From positions 23,452,347-23,516,346 of the forward strand of contig OX344753.2 in NCBI GenBank assembly GCA_947034885.2: 64,000 nt of DNA, written 5' to 3'. Source of the stretch: Thuidium tamariscinum (taxonomy: Eukaryota > Streptophyta > Bryopsida > Hypnales > Thuidiaceae). Below, piece by piece: positions 1 to 11,724 of the stretch (the stretch's first letter is position 1; the number at the start of each line of letters is the position of its first letter). A program made the translations under genes and the position numbers. Under the pieces are notes generated by a model. That model searched no databases. It had not been told where the DNA came from and saw only the letters and a list, made by a program, of their open reading frames with translations.

Positions 1-218
1 GGAACTATGATTAGTGAGGCTCACCATCTGGGCGTGAATGTGAAGTTTGTTTCGACTGTTGTAGCACGAACTCGAGCTTTGTGTGGGCTTTGGGATTTCT
101 GTCTGTTTCGAAGGAAATTCGGGACCCTGGCAAGGGGAGCTGCGGCAATTCGTCAGTTTCGTGTGCAGCGTCCGATGGATGATATGGTTCGGATTTAGGG
201 TTATCGGTGGTGCCGGAA
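1..218. other. 5' flank of SKA2 gene
   Basis: This is the sequence left of the SKA2 start codon, probably promoter and 5' leader. A 63-codon open frame here has no recognisable motif and ends before the gene starts, so I do not call it coding. The window begins inside this region, so a gene further left cannot be excluded. Confidence 0.4.
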
Positions 219-2048
219 ATGGAGACAGGATTTTGTGGCGTCGATAGTGGTTTTCAGGGCGCAATCAAGACGTTGGATTCTCATTTTGCTATGGCGGATG
301 CTGTCCTACAGGTAGATTAGTTCAATCGTGTTTCGGAATTCTGCTGAGAGAAGTGAACGTGATTTAATTTAGTGTGCACACAAGTTTAGAGAGATGCAGG
401 GAGGTGTTCAGAAGTGTATAGTCTATCCTCTCGCATATCGCGAAGGCTTGTCTGATCTGTGTTGGTGAAGTCTTTTGATTTTCATCCCCTAAAGAAGACT
501 GAGAGTAATGTTGAGAGAAATATGTCCATGACTTTAGCTGATTTCAGTATGTAATTTTGAAAGTACAAGCAGAGTTGATTTTTTTCCTTGGAAAGCGAAT
601 GGAAGTCGTAAATTATCTATCAATCAATCAGTTCTAATTTTGGAGCATTTTTGTAATCTCTTTGATTTTTCAAAATCAGGACTGTAGATGTACTTGAAGT
701 ATCACATAGGTGTATGTCATTCATGGGCGTCTTTTGAATAATCTATGAAATGACCCAAACTATAAAATCAGAGTCTCTTCTACCCCTTATAATTATGATG
801 CAACGTTGTTCTGTTTGGTAACACTTCACCAGACCCTCTATGTCATAATTTTAGAAGGTAACGGAATTTTGTATCTGTCTTAGTGAGGCTGCTCATACAA
901 TGGAAAGTGCACTGGTGTATGACTACTATTTGCACTTCACGATTATTATCAACAGTTGTTTTGTTTGGATTCTCACATTTGTTCCATGTTTCGAACGTGC
1001 AGCTCGTGAATAACAAATTGGAGAATGAGTTTGAACTTACTTATCCAGGCAATGTAAGCAGGTTCTCATCCTGCCTTATACTAGCCTTTGTTAATTGTAA
1101 TTCTCATTGGACGCTCTTATCATTTCTCTCTTGGTTGCACGCAAATCAGGCAAATCCTCTGAAGTTACTTGCCCGCGCGAAGAGATTGCAGGACGAGCTT
1201 CCGCTGCTCAGAGAGGAATGTGACAAGCTGTTAGCTGCCAAACAGGTTATCTTCTGAATACACTATCTCTGTATACAGTGTGAGACACTCTTTGAAACAG
1301 CGACAACCATTTTACCCTCTTGGAAGTTCCAAGTCACGTTCTCCCTGATACAGGAGAATGTAGTTTATGGCAGCCATCTCGTTCGTTAACATGGCTTCAA
1401 ACGTTGGAAACGGGAATTGATTTGCAGGATCTTATAGACTCTGTGAGAACTACTGTGTTGAAAAACAGACAACTATTATCTCAATTACAAGCTCGGTCCG
1501 GTCTCCCCGTGAGTAGTGACGCAGACGATCCAGTCTACTCATCATTTCTGAAGGTGAAAGACTCATTGCCTCTATTGGCCTGTCGGTCAGATTCTCACAG
1601 GCATGCTTCTTTTCTTGAGGCAAGACTTGGATTGCCTTCACTTCTGCATAATCGTTTTTCTCTTTAATTTTGCAACTGACCTCTCTTTTTGCGTGTATGC
1701 TAGACCCTCGAGGAGTGGGATCAACAGATGGAAATGGTATCAGGTAAGCAGACATTGCTTTCATTTGCATTTGCTCTATTCATATTTTCAATGGTGATCA
1801 TTCCAGTGGTGCTTGTGCCTGTGTCCTAACCGCTCTTAATTTGAGAAACCAAGCCATTAGTGCTAAATATACATGCTTGAGAGTGATTACATTTGATGTG
1901 ACATCTAATGTTCTTAAGCGTTCTTTAATTCATGATATTGACAATGCTTGTGACTTTTTCGAATGCAGTCACAGAGAACCAGCAATTTGCTCATCCCGAT
2001 CTCAATCTGGAGCTCTTTCGTTCGAAAGTATTCAAGAGGGATGAATAG
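219..2048 (+). CDS. SKA2: SKA2-like spindle and kinetochore-associated protein
   Basis: Six exons give 161 aa: 219-311, 1003-1053, 1150-1245, 1428-1553, 1704-1743 and 1969-2048, all with GT-AG borders and consistent phase, ending at TAG. SKA2 is the small helical subunit of the Ska complex, which couples kinetochores to spindle microtubules at mitosis. The evidence is the family-like core: an ANPLKLLARAKRLQ segment, then ELPLLREECDKLLAAKQ, then a DLIDSVR helix, a GLPVSSDADDPVYSSF block and a LEEWDQQM motif. Most of the chain is predicted alpha-helical with heptad-like spacing. The length fits plant SKA2 proteins and exceeds the human protein (121 aa) through a charged C-terminal tail. The start is the first ATG in the phase-compatible first exon and gives METGFCGVDS. 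Assignment rests on recalled family similarity, not a search. Confidence 0.85.
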
Positions 2049-2810
2049 TCTCAATCGAAGCCACGATTCAACATTTCAAGTCTTCGAGTATGGGCCACTA
2101 TCATTGTGCTCTATTGCCAGTTTCAACATGATATCATCGTCAGTGTGCGGAAGATCTATTAGATATACTGCCCTTCGTAACGTAGTCCGCATCTGATTTT
2201 TGAGGTCTGAAATATATAGTGTATCGAACTAACTCAGCTGCAAGTGACATTGAATAATAACATTATTCTGCTCCTCTCATGATAAGTTGAATCCCTTTGA
2301 GACATGAATTGCTTTGGACACTGTCTATGTGTCGACAGTAGATTTACAAGCGAATAAGACCGAGTATTCTAACCGAATGGATATGCTCGCTGCAATTGAG
2401 TTATGGCGGCGATGAACGTTTGGTGTTATCCATTGATGAATGACCATCTAGAATTGTTGAGTTTGACGATTGCAGGCGTTTTGTCCCAAGGTGTTTGTAG
2501 GTGATTATATGACTGTTGCCGGTGGAGGACCAACGAATTTGACTGCAGTATTCTGGTATCTGAAAAAGGAGTTGGGTCTGCTCCAACCGACCAAGAGTCT
2601 TCCTGATACCGATACCATGCTAATTTTACATTGGTAAAATGATTTGAGAATGCAGTTTGAAGTTTCCACAAGGGTGGTTTGTAGTACTTTGAGATGAGAG
2701 AAATCGTGTTGAGTTGGATTTGGAAACAAACGATAGGCGGGGTTGAAATTGTGAACTACGACTCTGGTATCATAGTAACCCACTTTGATGAGATTCGGTT
2801 CCTGTGGCAA
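2049..2810. other. 3' flank of SKA2, no gene seen
   Basis: Likely the 3' UTR and downstream spacer. Overlapping minus-strand open frames of 60-100 codons lie at 2401-2810 but show no motif or splice support, so I left them out. Confidence 0.4.
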
Positions 2811-2812
2811 TA

Positions 2813-3137
2813 GGTAGGAGGTCCTTAAATGGAGCGGGCATTAAAATGGAGCCCTATCTTAAATGTAGACAGTTTGTACATGTTTCTTTTTCATAGCCTT
2901 TAGTGGTGTAAAAACTGTGTACATTCTAGGCAATGCTCCATTTTAGAGCCCTATGCCACTTCAACTTCAAAATTTGATAACTAATTTTACAAAGCTCCAA
3001 AAAATATGAAACGAATTGGGTTAGATGTCAATTCTACTTGTCTTTCAAGGAAAATTTGCTGAAAAATATTTCTAGAAGTTTTACTTCCCTGAAATTCAGT
3101 TTCAGCCCTTAGATGGTCCATTATGGGACCTTCTACC
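2813..3137. mobile_element. MITE with GGTAGRAGGTCC inverted ends
   Basis: The left end GGTAGGAGGTCC and the right end GGACCTTCTACC are inverted copies. The interior is non-coding and about 325 bp in all. The flanks are TA on the left and TTA on the right, so the target duplication is uncertain (TA, or TTA/TAA as in PIF/Harbinger). The family name is not established. Confidence 0.55.
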
Positions 3138-3449
3138 TTAGTGCTTGATGTTTTATAATCGTACCGTTCCTTGATGTGTCATGCAAAGTGTCGTAGAAGG
3201 TGGTTATATTTTGAATTCTCTTTAAACTGAGATTGTAACAGTAATTTACATGGCATTTTGTTACTTTGAATGAAGCTACTACCCACTTTTCCGGGCATGT
3301 TATCTCCTCTAAATGAACAAGGGTTTGTTAAGTGGCCTCCAATCATAATCTTTGATAACCCTCGCAACTATAGTTTAACGATTGCACTGAGTGTCTATTT
3401 AACGAAGACGTGGAAGTTTGGGTACCCTATGTGAAGGAAAGATTCAGAA

Positions 3450-3545
3450 ACAATTATGTCAATTTTTTTGAAAAAGTGCCACATCATATTGTGATTGGTG
3501 GGAAGCAATGTGAAACTTGACATGGAATTTCAATTTTGACATTAG
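3450..3545. repeat. Short dispersed repeat, second copy near 6880
   Basis: A roughly 90-bp stretch that opens with GTCAATTTTT and a run to AAAAGTG, then reaches GACATGGAAT, resembles 6880-6975, where the matching words are GTCATTTTTTAAAAAGTGAC and GACGTGGAACT. Too diverged to classify. Confidence 0.35.
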
Positions 3546-3698
3546 TATGGAATCATATCCCGGGCTTTTTTTAATGGCCTTTTGGTGCCAGATTGCACCA
3601 GACAAAAATAATCTGGCTAAACAAATGGCAAAAAACTGTGAGGATCATAACTAGAAAACTTTAAACTTTAACAGAAATTTTGGATGAAAACATAATTA

Positions 3699-3918
3699 AG
3701 GGAGAGGCACCCAATGGTGTCCTTGTATCCAATGCCGTCTGTTTCTAAGTCAGTCATTCATTCTAGAATAGAAATGTAGCGGGATTGTAGATTGCTTATT
3801 GTTTTAGATCAAAAGAAATAAACCATATATTGCGTACCTACATTTATAGCTTGAAATGATTGTGTGCTATAGAAACGCACGGCATTGGGTACATGGACGC
3901 CATTAAGTGCCTCTCCCT
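3699..3918. mobile_element. MITE with TA target duplication (AGGGAGAGGCAC ends)
   Basis: About 45 bp at the left end (AGGGAGAGGCAC, later CCAATGCCGT) recurs inverted at the right end (ACGGCATTGG, later GTGCCTCTCCCT). TA dinucleotides flank the element at 3697-3698 and 3919-3920. Size about 220 bp with no coding capacity. The TA duplication and compact size fit a Tc1/mariner-derived MITE (Stowaway-like class), though the terminal sequence is not the classic Stowaway one. Confidence 0.75.
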
Positions 3919-3929
3919 TATAGACATGT

Positions 3930-5290
3930 AATAGGACAATTCCATGATTTGGAATTTTTTTCAAATGGTGAAAAAACCCAGCTTTTGGTTACATTTGATT
4001 GATAACTTTGCCATATTATAAATTTGACATGGTCAAGTGATTGCTACATCAGATAACATTTTTAATTAATTGATTAATTTTTAATTAATTTTTTCAATAA
4101 TTTAAAAACATCATTTATATATTTTTCAATTATAATATTAATTTTTTTAATCTTTTTTTAATAATTTGAAAATCTAAATAGCAATATAGTGGTTCACAAT
4201 TTAGAGGACAAATTTGCAAACAAGCTCCTAATGGATTGAAAAAACATCTAATGACTTGGGCATTTTGGACATTGCTGAACCACTCACCAATTTTTGAAAT
4301 TTGGCAAATATGTTATTTATAAAATATGTTGTAAATTATATAAAATAAAATAAATAAATAATTTCAATCACATCATAAGAAGAGTCAAAATTTGTTAGCT
4401 ATGTTAAGGTGGTTTTGAGAAAAAAAAAATTCTCTAATTTCAAGCCTTTTTGTCTTACAATCAATGATGTTAAAGTTTTGGAAATTTTTCCCACATAATC
4501 CAAATATTTGTCTTTAACTTTTATTGTTTTGATTTCAAATAAAAAACTTCTTTACTACACAAGAAATCATCAAAAATGACTAGGGTATTGCTAATCCACT
4601 TAACTTCCTTGTATTGTAGGGAAGTTTAGAATAAGTTAAATTCTATATTAGTTTCACAAATTTTTCATAAATACACCTAACAAGATTTTTAAATTAATGT
4701 TGGAAAGACCTACATTCATCAAGAGCAAATTTTGTTACCAAACCAAGGCCCAAAGTCTATTGATTTTGTATTTTAGAAATTTCTTCGTTTATTACTTCAA
4801 ATACTTTAATCTTTTAATCTATATATACAGATGTGTTGAAAATTTTCCAACATAATTATATCTATAGTAGTCTACTAAAGTTTTGTACAATCATAGTTCA
4901 AAATAATGGTTTTCTATTTTCAACTTTAGACAACATCCTTTAAAGTAGCAATTTTTGACAATTTCTGTGAAAAAACACCCCTAGTCCTTCAAGTGGGTTA
5001 AACTATTAAAGTATACTGAATCTTGTTGGATTTTAAAAGCATGCATTTTTCGGACACTATATAGTTCTAATAAACTATGATTTTTTGAAGTGCTAAAGAA
5101 TGAGTGTATTGAAATTGGAACTTATAATAGGAACAATATTTATCAATCATCAATTATTGGTACTCTACTTCTATTTTAGCATGTATTTTTTACACTCACA
5201 AAGAAACAAATAGTGAGGTAGATATCTACAAGAGTGATAGTGCACCAATGTAGTACATTAATGTAGGCTATCTTTTGAGTGCATAGTAAG
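3930..5290. other. AT-rich spacer, nothing recognised
   Basis: Very AT-rich with poly-A and poly-T runs and no ORF of note. I see no clear terminal repeats. Confidence 0.4.
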
Positions 5291-5299
5291 GCACAAGTA

Positions 5300-5820
5300 G
5301 TATGCACTTAAAAGACAGCACCCCAAAAAAATTTAAACTTAAAAAAAAATTCCCTCGAAAACGGCCCCCTCAGATTTTAAAATAATTATTTAAAATAAAT
5401 TTTGACCCCCACCATCGCCCCCTCCAAAAAAAAATTTTATTGTTAATTGTTAAGTTTTTCATATCCCCCCTTCCTCCCAAACCCCTTCCTCCCCTACCCC
5501 TCTTGTAATTCTCTGAAACCATATCCTTGACAAACAATATAGGATTTCATATCTGTATTTTGTATGCATATGCATATTTGTATTTAGTATTATATAATAT
5601 ATGTACCATATTAGCATCCAATATTATTATATATTTGTATTTATATATGATACCATATTTGTATTCCGTATTCATGTTTGGATGGCTCAGATTACATCTC
5701 ACAAGATCAATGGTTTGTGGTCTTTTACAAATCAACGGTGAATTCGAAGGTAAGCATTTTAAGAAAAAATCAATAGCCTATAAAATTTTGAGGACAGGAG
5801 GGGGCAACTAATAGTATCTT
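5300..5820 (+). repeat. Dispersed repeat family G, copy 1
   Basis: C-rich patches (CCCCC runs at about 5405-5500) are followed by a degenerate run of ATATTTGTATT-type units at 5540-5680, then a GTTTGGATGG...AGATCAATGG..TGTGG segment. The same order recurs at 57710-58000 (+) and in reverse at 50450-50950. The region holds a 94-codon open frame made of the low-complexity Tyr/Ile/Leu repeat, which I take as non-coding. Confidence 0.5.
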
Positions 5821-5829
5821 CTGTAATCA

Positions 5830-6440
5830 TAGAAGATAGTGCACCCAAAACCAACAATGTATACTCCTAGTGATGTACATTTGGTGTCCTTAAATGTTTG
5901 AAGGATGACTTTATTTTTTAACTATAGAAACAAAGAATGTACCTATTGGTTTAATAATTGTAGCATTTTGGTGGCTACCTTGGTCATGGGGGACCACATT
6001 CTTCTAAAGTTAATTGCATTTTGGAGGACAATTTTGCTACAAGATTTGCTTGTTATGAATGGGCCATAAGATTTAATTGGGAATTTTTTTTGCTATAAAT
6101 GGATACAATAACTTTAGTATTATAAAATAGAAAAAAGGGGTTTGTGAACCTTTTCATTTTTAGTAATTTAAAAAAATTCAAAAATTTGTAGGAAATGTTG
6201 GACAAGATAATCTTCTTTTTTCACTAGGTGAAATAAAAAAATGCAACCAAACCTTGACATGATATTGTTCTATTTTGGATGAATATATAAATAGAGTTCA
6301 CTCATAATTATATTGTAAGTTTCATCTATTTTTGTGGATGTAAAAATTTGCATCACAACATTGGTGATGATTTTCTTCACTACTTAAAACAAATGGAACC
6401 CCCGTCTAATATTGGGTTGGTACATTGATCACTGGAGATG
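5830..6440. other. AT-rich spacer, nothing recognised
   Basis: No ORF, structured RNA or inverted ends seen. Confidence 0.35.
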
Positions 6441-6442
6441 AA

Positions 6443-6853
6443 TTGACCCCCATTGCCCTATAACTTATCCCTACTAAAAAACATTGGAATTTTTTTATTT
6501 TCATAGTGTGATAAAACTTGGAAATTTTGAATATATATTTGTAATCAGATTCTCTATGTTATGTTACTTTATGGAGGTAAAAAAACAAAAACAAGGTACA
6601 AAATAGGGAAGGCAATTTTTTACATTTACCCATAATTGTGGTAGTGAGAACAAAGAAAATTGACCCCTTGTTACCCATATTTTTATACTTGTAGAAGACA
6701 CCAGATTTTTTTATTTGCCACTATATATGATAAAATTTGCAAATTTGGAATTCATATTTGTAATAAGAGGCCCCAAATGAACGAAGGATGGTGTTGAAAT
6801 ACAAAATTTATGCAGCTCAAAATAGGGATAATTTTTCCATTACATTTACCGGC
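6443..6853. repeat. Local tandem duplication, unit about 216 bp
   Basis: Segment 6443-6632 (GAATTGACCCCC, then ATATTTGTAAT, ending with a TTTACATTTACCC-like word) is repeated with many substitutions at 6659-6853 (AAATTGACCCC, ATATTTGTAAT, CATTTACCG). The two copies keep the same word order. Confidence 0.6.
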
Positions 6854-7435
6854 AACACTATACCTGAAGGACATATTTGACAAAGATTAAGTCATTTTTT
6901 AAAAAGTGACAAGTGTCATCTTGCTCATGGTGTAATGCGACGTGAACCCATGAGAATCTGACGTGGAACTCAATTACGGCACCCTGGGAGACCTTCACGT
7001 ACGGTGAGGGGGTCCATCATCCTCCCTGGCCTCCCACCGACACGAAACTCTTCACGTCTGACTCGTGGAGCCCCTGCCGAATTCGCGGTGGAATTTTGGA
7101 TATGGCCTTGCCAAATGCCAACCCCGCCACTTGTCTTCGCCATTCTTCAACACCCAGGAACTAACCTCTCTCCTCCTACAGGACCGCTAAATTACTCGTA
7201 AATTTCCACCCCTAAGGTAACCGAAGCAAGCACAATCCACAAAATCTCCGCAACTCCACCGCCCGCCCACTCCGTCCAACAGAAGGCCCACAACCACATT
7301 GCGTGAGCCAGACGCCCATCGTCGTCGTCTCCTACTTATGGATCGCTCCTCCCAATGTTTCTTAGGGTGAAGGTTTGGATCCCTGCGCTGTACTTTTTGA
7401 TTTGGGTTTTGTTGGTAGAAGAGCAAGGGATTGCG

Positions 7436-8738
7436 ATGGCTTCAGAGGCCGACCATGTCTTCGTGTACGGGAAATTGAGGCCGGATGCGCCGGAGAACAC
7501 GGAGCCGTTGGGCCATACGAGTGGAGCGAAGAAGGCCTGGCTCATGGGGAGTCGGTTGTATTGCTTCAACAAGAGCGGGCAGAAGAAGGCGGCTGTGAGG
7601 TTGGAAGAAGCGGGACATGCTGTGGCGGGGTATGTTGTGAAAGGGGCGGATATGAACGCGTTGCTGCGGGAGTCGGAAGCCAAGGAGTATTCTCCGCAAC
7701 TGTATGAACGGGACGTCGTCGAGGTTAGGGTTCTTCTGCTTTCCATGGAATTTAATTTTGTTGTCTTCTATTCATGTGATTTTGGTCAAGTCAGAGGGTT
7801 GAAATTCGCAAGAAATGGACTTTCATTGGAAAATAATGTTTAGGATTAGTGATTTTGAGAAAAATGGAGTTATCTTTTTGCAAATTTCACCTTCTGAACT
7901 CTTCATTATTGCAGACCTGTAGACTTGAAAACGTGAAATTCACAAAATATGGTCTCTCTTATCTTCAAATCGATTTTGCTAGACTTCATTTTCCACGGAG
8001 GAGTTCATTTTCTGCGAATTTGGCGTTAGTTTAGTCAATTCTCACGGACATGGAAGGTGGCCGTGGTCGACCTGTATTGCCAAGGAGGGGACACCCCGAG
8101 TCGCCACTGTTGATGTTGAGCATTTTGTAGTGGTCGTATTACTATGGGCACAGGAAGGAGTTTTTAACGTAGAAAAAAATAAGTTATTTGGATACTGGGT
8201 CCAGAAGTTACGGAGTGTCAAAGTTTGATTGATTATGGCTTTAAATTTCTTTTTCAACAGTAAGTACATCTTGATTAAGGGATTATATACCGTCTGAACG
8301 TCTGCTTTTGAGTGTTCCTAGCTTAAAATGTGTCTGCATTTCAAAGAAAATCGTATGAAATGACTAAACCCTACTTCGAATTGCAATCACTGCCTCGCCA
8401 CTAGGCTTTGTCTGCAGGAGCAGAATTCGTAGCGAAACTTAGCGTGGCCTCCTATCACCAAATTGCGGGAGTTGCAACAGGAGGGTCGGATTTATCTGAT
8501 TTTGGATATTGATTGTGGGGATTGTCTGGACTTGCTTAGAGTGATGCTTAGAGGGGACTGTTCTGGAAATGTTTTGTTTTCGGTTGACATGTATGTTCCT
8601 AGTTTCATTTCTGACACGCATGTGGTGCAGGTCATAACTGAGAAGGGAGAGCGAGTGCCTTCGTATGTTTACCACAGACCCGACGTCGATGTTTCCGACC
8701 CTGTCCCGAAAGGAGATTGGCTGGAGCGGAGCCATTGA
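7436..8738 (+). CDS. Gamma-glutamylcyclotransferase-like (AIG2-like) protein
   Basis: Two exons, 7436-7723 and 8631-8738, give 131 aa and end at TGA; the 907-bp intron is GT-AG and phase 0. The protein has the GGCT/AIG2 fold signature: an N-terminal VFVYGKLR strand-loop (residues 8-15; most relatives have YGTLR or YGSLR) and an LLRESEAKEY...LYERDVVEV block. The acidic residue near Glu81 matches the usual catalytic Glu position. The C-terminal exon ends in GDWLERSH. Family members cleave gamma-glutamyl peptides in glutathione turnover, but many plant AIG2-like proteins are functionally unassigned. An in-frame upstream ATG at 7355 would add 27 residues, including a hydrophobic stretch; I prefer 7436 because the conserved fold starts just after it. 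The short open frames on the other strand are shadows. Confidence 0.75.
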
Positions 8739-9285
8739 ATGGCGATCATTTTGGACTAGATAACACTTGGTAGCCAAGAGGTTTGAGAGCATTTCTAGAC
8801 TCAATGTCAAGTCATTTTACCCTAGAAACGTTCAGATTTGTCATTTTGGGTTGATCCAAAGGGCTTAGAGTGAAAAAGAGGGTACGGTTTATAATCCTCT
8901 TCTGGGACACGATAATGACATGGTTATCTTGAACACCAGACTTGTCATTATTTTCAGACATCAACTTAGAACCCTCCTCTTAGATACTGTATGGTGATCA
9001 AACTCTGCCCGCTGGAGATTGCAGCAGGTATGTAGAGTTCTTGTGGATTACCCTGTTTTGGAGTGAAATTTAATTTTGAGTGAGCCAGTGGAATTCCAGT
9101 TGTATAATTTATAAATTATCTAAGAATTCGCTAAAAGATTTTGGACAGTATGGGCGATTGGCAGCTGCTTTGTTGTGCCACAGTTACTGCGGAAATGTTA
9201 ATTTTGGTTTTACTTCGTAGCATGTTGTTATGCCTGAACGATGATTGAAAGCTGACATAAAGCTGATAAAGAGTGATAGTGCGTG
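8739..9285. other. 3' flank of the GGCT-like gene
   Basis: Likely contains the 3' UTR. No further ORF or terminal repeat seen. Confidence 0.35.
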
Positions 9286-9299
9286 TGTTGGATTGCACT

Positions 9300-9421
9300 A
9301 AATTGCACTAACTTTCGACATCCTTTCAATTGGTGGGCCCTCTCATCCACGTCAAAATGAGATCATTTTGGGACATTAATTAGATGGAAGTTGGAGAATC
9401 ATTTTGGGATGGAGGGAGTAT
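9300..9421. mobile_element. Stowaway-like MITE remnant
   Basis: The right end reads ATGGAGGGAGTA. Its complement TACTCCCTCCAT is the classic Stowaway terminus, and CCCAAAATGAT-type internal words occur twice in inverted sense. The opposite terminus is not recognisable, so this is probably a truncated copy. Confidence 0.5.
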
Positions 9422-9429
9422 AACAATTA

Positions 9430-9970
9430 TAATATTTTACAAAACTAATTGAATTAGTTGACATTGATAGACCAAAAATAATCTCATGTAATTAACATAT
9501 TGGATTGAAACTCAAATATAAATTTAAGGTCTAGAAGTAAATTTAGAATTGATGTTGGACCATATGACAAGGAATTAGTCCTTTAAAGCTCAAGCTCTTG
9601 TTTTCAAGATAATATATCACTCTTCAACTTCATACAAGTCTTTGGAATTGCACTCCTAGATATATTAAGTTGAGTTAAATCAAGAACCAAAATCAAGTCT
9701 TTAAAACTACACAACCAATAAGATTGTTTTTGATCAATAAGATTGCTCTCAACAAATGGGGTCTACACTTTCAATCAATAGGATTGCTCAATTTTTAAAG
9801 TTTTTTGTCCTAAATTATAGTCTAAACCAATCCTTGATTTAATGTAGAAAAGAGGACTTCACATCCCAAATGCAACCTTTCAAATATGTGTAATTTCAGT
9901 TTGTAACATGAAAACAATGCCAAATTGCTTGTATGGAATCTAGTTGCATCTCATTAACTGAATATACAAA
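9430..9970. other. AT-rich spacer, nothing recognised
   Basis: A word like CAATAAGATTG recurs three times near 9714-9790 (short degenerate repeat). No gene seen. Confidence 0.3.
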
Positions 9971-9971
9971 A

Positions 9972-10224
9972 TCCTATCCCCCTATGAAGATACGTTGTTT
10001 GTTTGTTTGTTTGTTTGTTTGTTTGGATGTTTGTTTGTTACGTTGAGATCTCCCGAACCGTGAGTCCCCCGAGTGCGTGTTTGGTACCATTGGAAAGCCC
10101 TCAGCGAGGAGGGGTGCACGGGCTTTGATTCATGGTGTTCCAACCTACGGCATGAAAGTTATTGAATTTTGAAGTTTCTATACATTAAAAAAATTAGACC
10201 GTGGCAACAGACGGGCCACCCTAG
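9972..10224 (+). mobile_element. Short non-autonomous Helitron
   Basis: The right end has a short GC-rich hairpin, CCGTGGCAACAGACGGGCC, followed by ACCCTAG and then T. This matches plant Helitron 3' termini (hairpin, then CTRR, inserted before T). A 5' TC preceded by A lies at 9972, giving about 253 bp, but that boundary is less certain. A (GTTT)n tract lies just inside (9995-10038). The interior segment around CCCGAACCGTGAG to GGAAAGCCCTC is typical of Helitron 3' regions. No Rep/helicase is encoded. Confidence 0.65.
9995..10038. repeat. (GTTT)n microsatellite
   Basis: About ten units of GTTT with one interruption (GGAT). Confidence 0.9.
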
Positions 10225-10339
10225 TTTTTTATTAAATTACAATAGGTCAAACTACTCATTTAGCATATCTGCCATATCACAAGTAGGTTTATTTTATCAT
10301 ACAAAGATAAACATGAAAAATGATGATGACATCAAAAAT

Positions 10340-11720
10340 ACATATCTTTGATAAAATGCAAATTTGTTACGAATTTTTGAAGGGTGTTGTTCAATTTATC
10401 TACATGAATCTCTAAGGGAGAAACACCCATTCCTGTGCAGTGGATTGTAGAGTCACTCAAATATGTCCCTAGAGTGTAGTTAATGTATTTGCCACATGTG
10501 ATTGTAATTTGCTGACACAATTGAAGGAGACATAGGAAAATCTAGTTGGCTGAGTGGTGATTTTTGCAAGGTTCAATTTTGCATGCACCTAGGGTCATTG
10601 CAAGAAACACCGGTCCTATTTCGTGTCACACCTCGAACCACTTTTTTGTTTTCCACTATAACTTTTGGAGATTAAGTCCAATGAACATGAAATTTTTATT
10701 GAACATACATAACTTGAAGTTTATTAGATCCCTTTTTTTCAGAAATTAAAAAAAAGCATTTTATATTTAAAAAACATTTTCGTTGAGCTGTCACATAAAT
10801 ACATTTATGGTTACCATTACGTTCACAGTGTCTAAATTTAATGATTTGGAGACGAAACTTTCATGGTCTATTTGCATAGGTGTAAAACCTATAAATTCCA
10901 AATAAAAATCTAAAAATATAATTTTTTATGTCCTCTACATGAGTACAAATTTTTTCCTGTGGCACGAACATTGATGATGGTTCTAAGATCGTTCTTTTGG
11001 TCAAATCTCATCAAAATCAACTTCCTTCAAATGGCCAATTTTTATTTTTTCTTAAAATTTATTTTCCTATTTTTTACAAATTAAAATGTGGAAGTACTAA
11101 TTTTCATGAGATTTTGCACTTTTCTGGATTTCCTACTTAGAGATTTTTTCTATGCCTCTCCTTTCTAGGGTACCTTCTTCTTAAAGGTTTATACATGAAA
11201 CATATTTTTCACTTCTTTTAAAACTTGTTTTTCTAATTTTAAAGTACTCCCGAAAAAAAAATACTATTGAAACGCTACGCTTTTTGCACGGTGTTTCTTG
11301 CAACGATCCCTATTGCACACTTTTCAATGGTCTAGAGAGCCATCACTTCAAGAAAACATAGAAATTACAAACAATGTCCAAAAGTTCTAATTTTTTTTAA
11401 TATTCATGATTTTCACTTGCTAATACTAGAAAAATATCAGTTTTAGGAAAATCTCCCTCCAACTATCCTGAATTCCTTATTTGGACGTTTTTGGGTGCTT
11501 CCACCATATCCCAAATCAGTTCAAAAAGTTTCCGTAATGGTCATTTTTCCACCTAAAGTAGTCACAACGTTTTCTAAACTTTGCTACAAGATTTTCTAAT
11601 ATGGCCATGACATTGAAGGAATCAAAAAATAACTTTTTATGATGAGTTTGCACTAGAAAGGGGTAAGTGTCCTATAACAATCACTAATAACTTCAAGACC
11701 ATCCCCCAAGGCATTGGTTT
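10340..11720. repeat. Dispersed repeat family C, copy 1 (interrupted)
   Basis: The outer parts (10340-10591 and 11311-11720) align with 44850-45240 and with the flanks of 41280-42690. Shared words include TTGAAGGA.ACATA, CAAGGTTCA.TTTT and TTTTCACTTGCTAATACTAG. The middle is a separate TA-flanked insertion at 10592-11310. Family type unknown; no ORF. Confidence 0.6.
10592..11310. mobile_element. TA-flanked element D1 with GGGTCATTGC ends
   Basis: The left end GGGTCATTGCAAGAAACACC is mirrored by GGTGTTTCTTGCAACGATCCC at the right, flanked by TA on both sides (10590-10591 and 11311-11312). The family C copy at 44990-45030 lacks the insert and carries a single TA, which acts as an empty site. 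About 719 bp, no transposase. The TA duplication suggests a Tc1/mariner-type origin. Related to element D2 at 41530. Confidence 0.8.
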
Positions 11721-11724
11721 TGAC

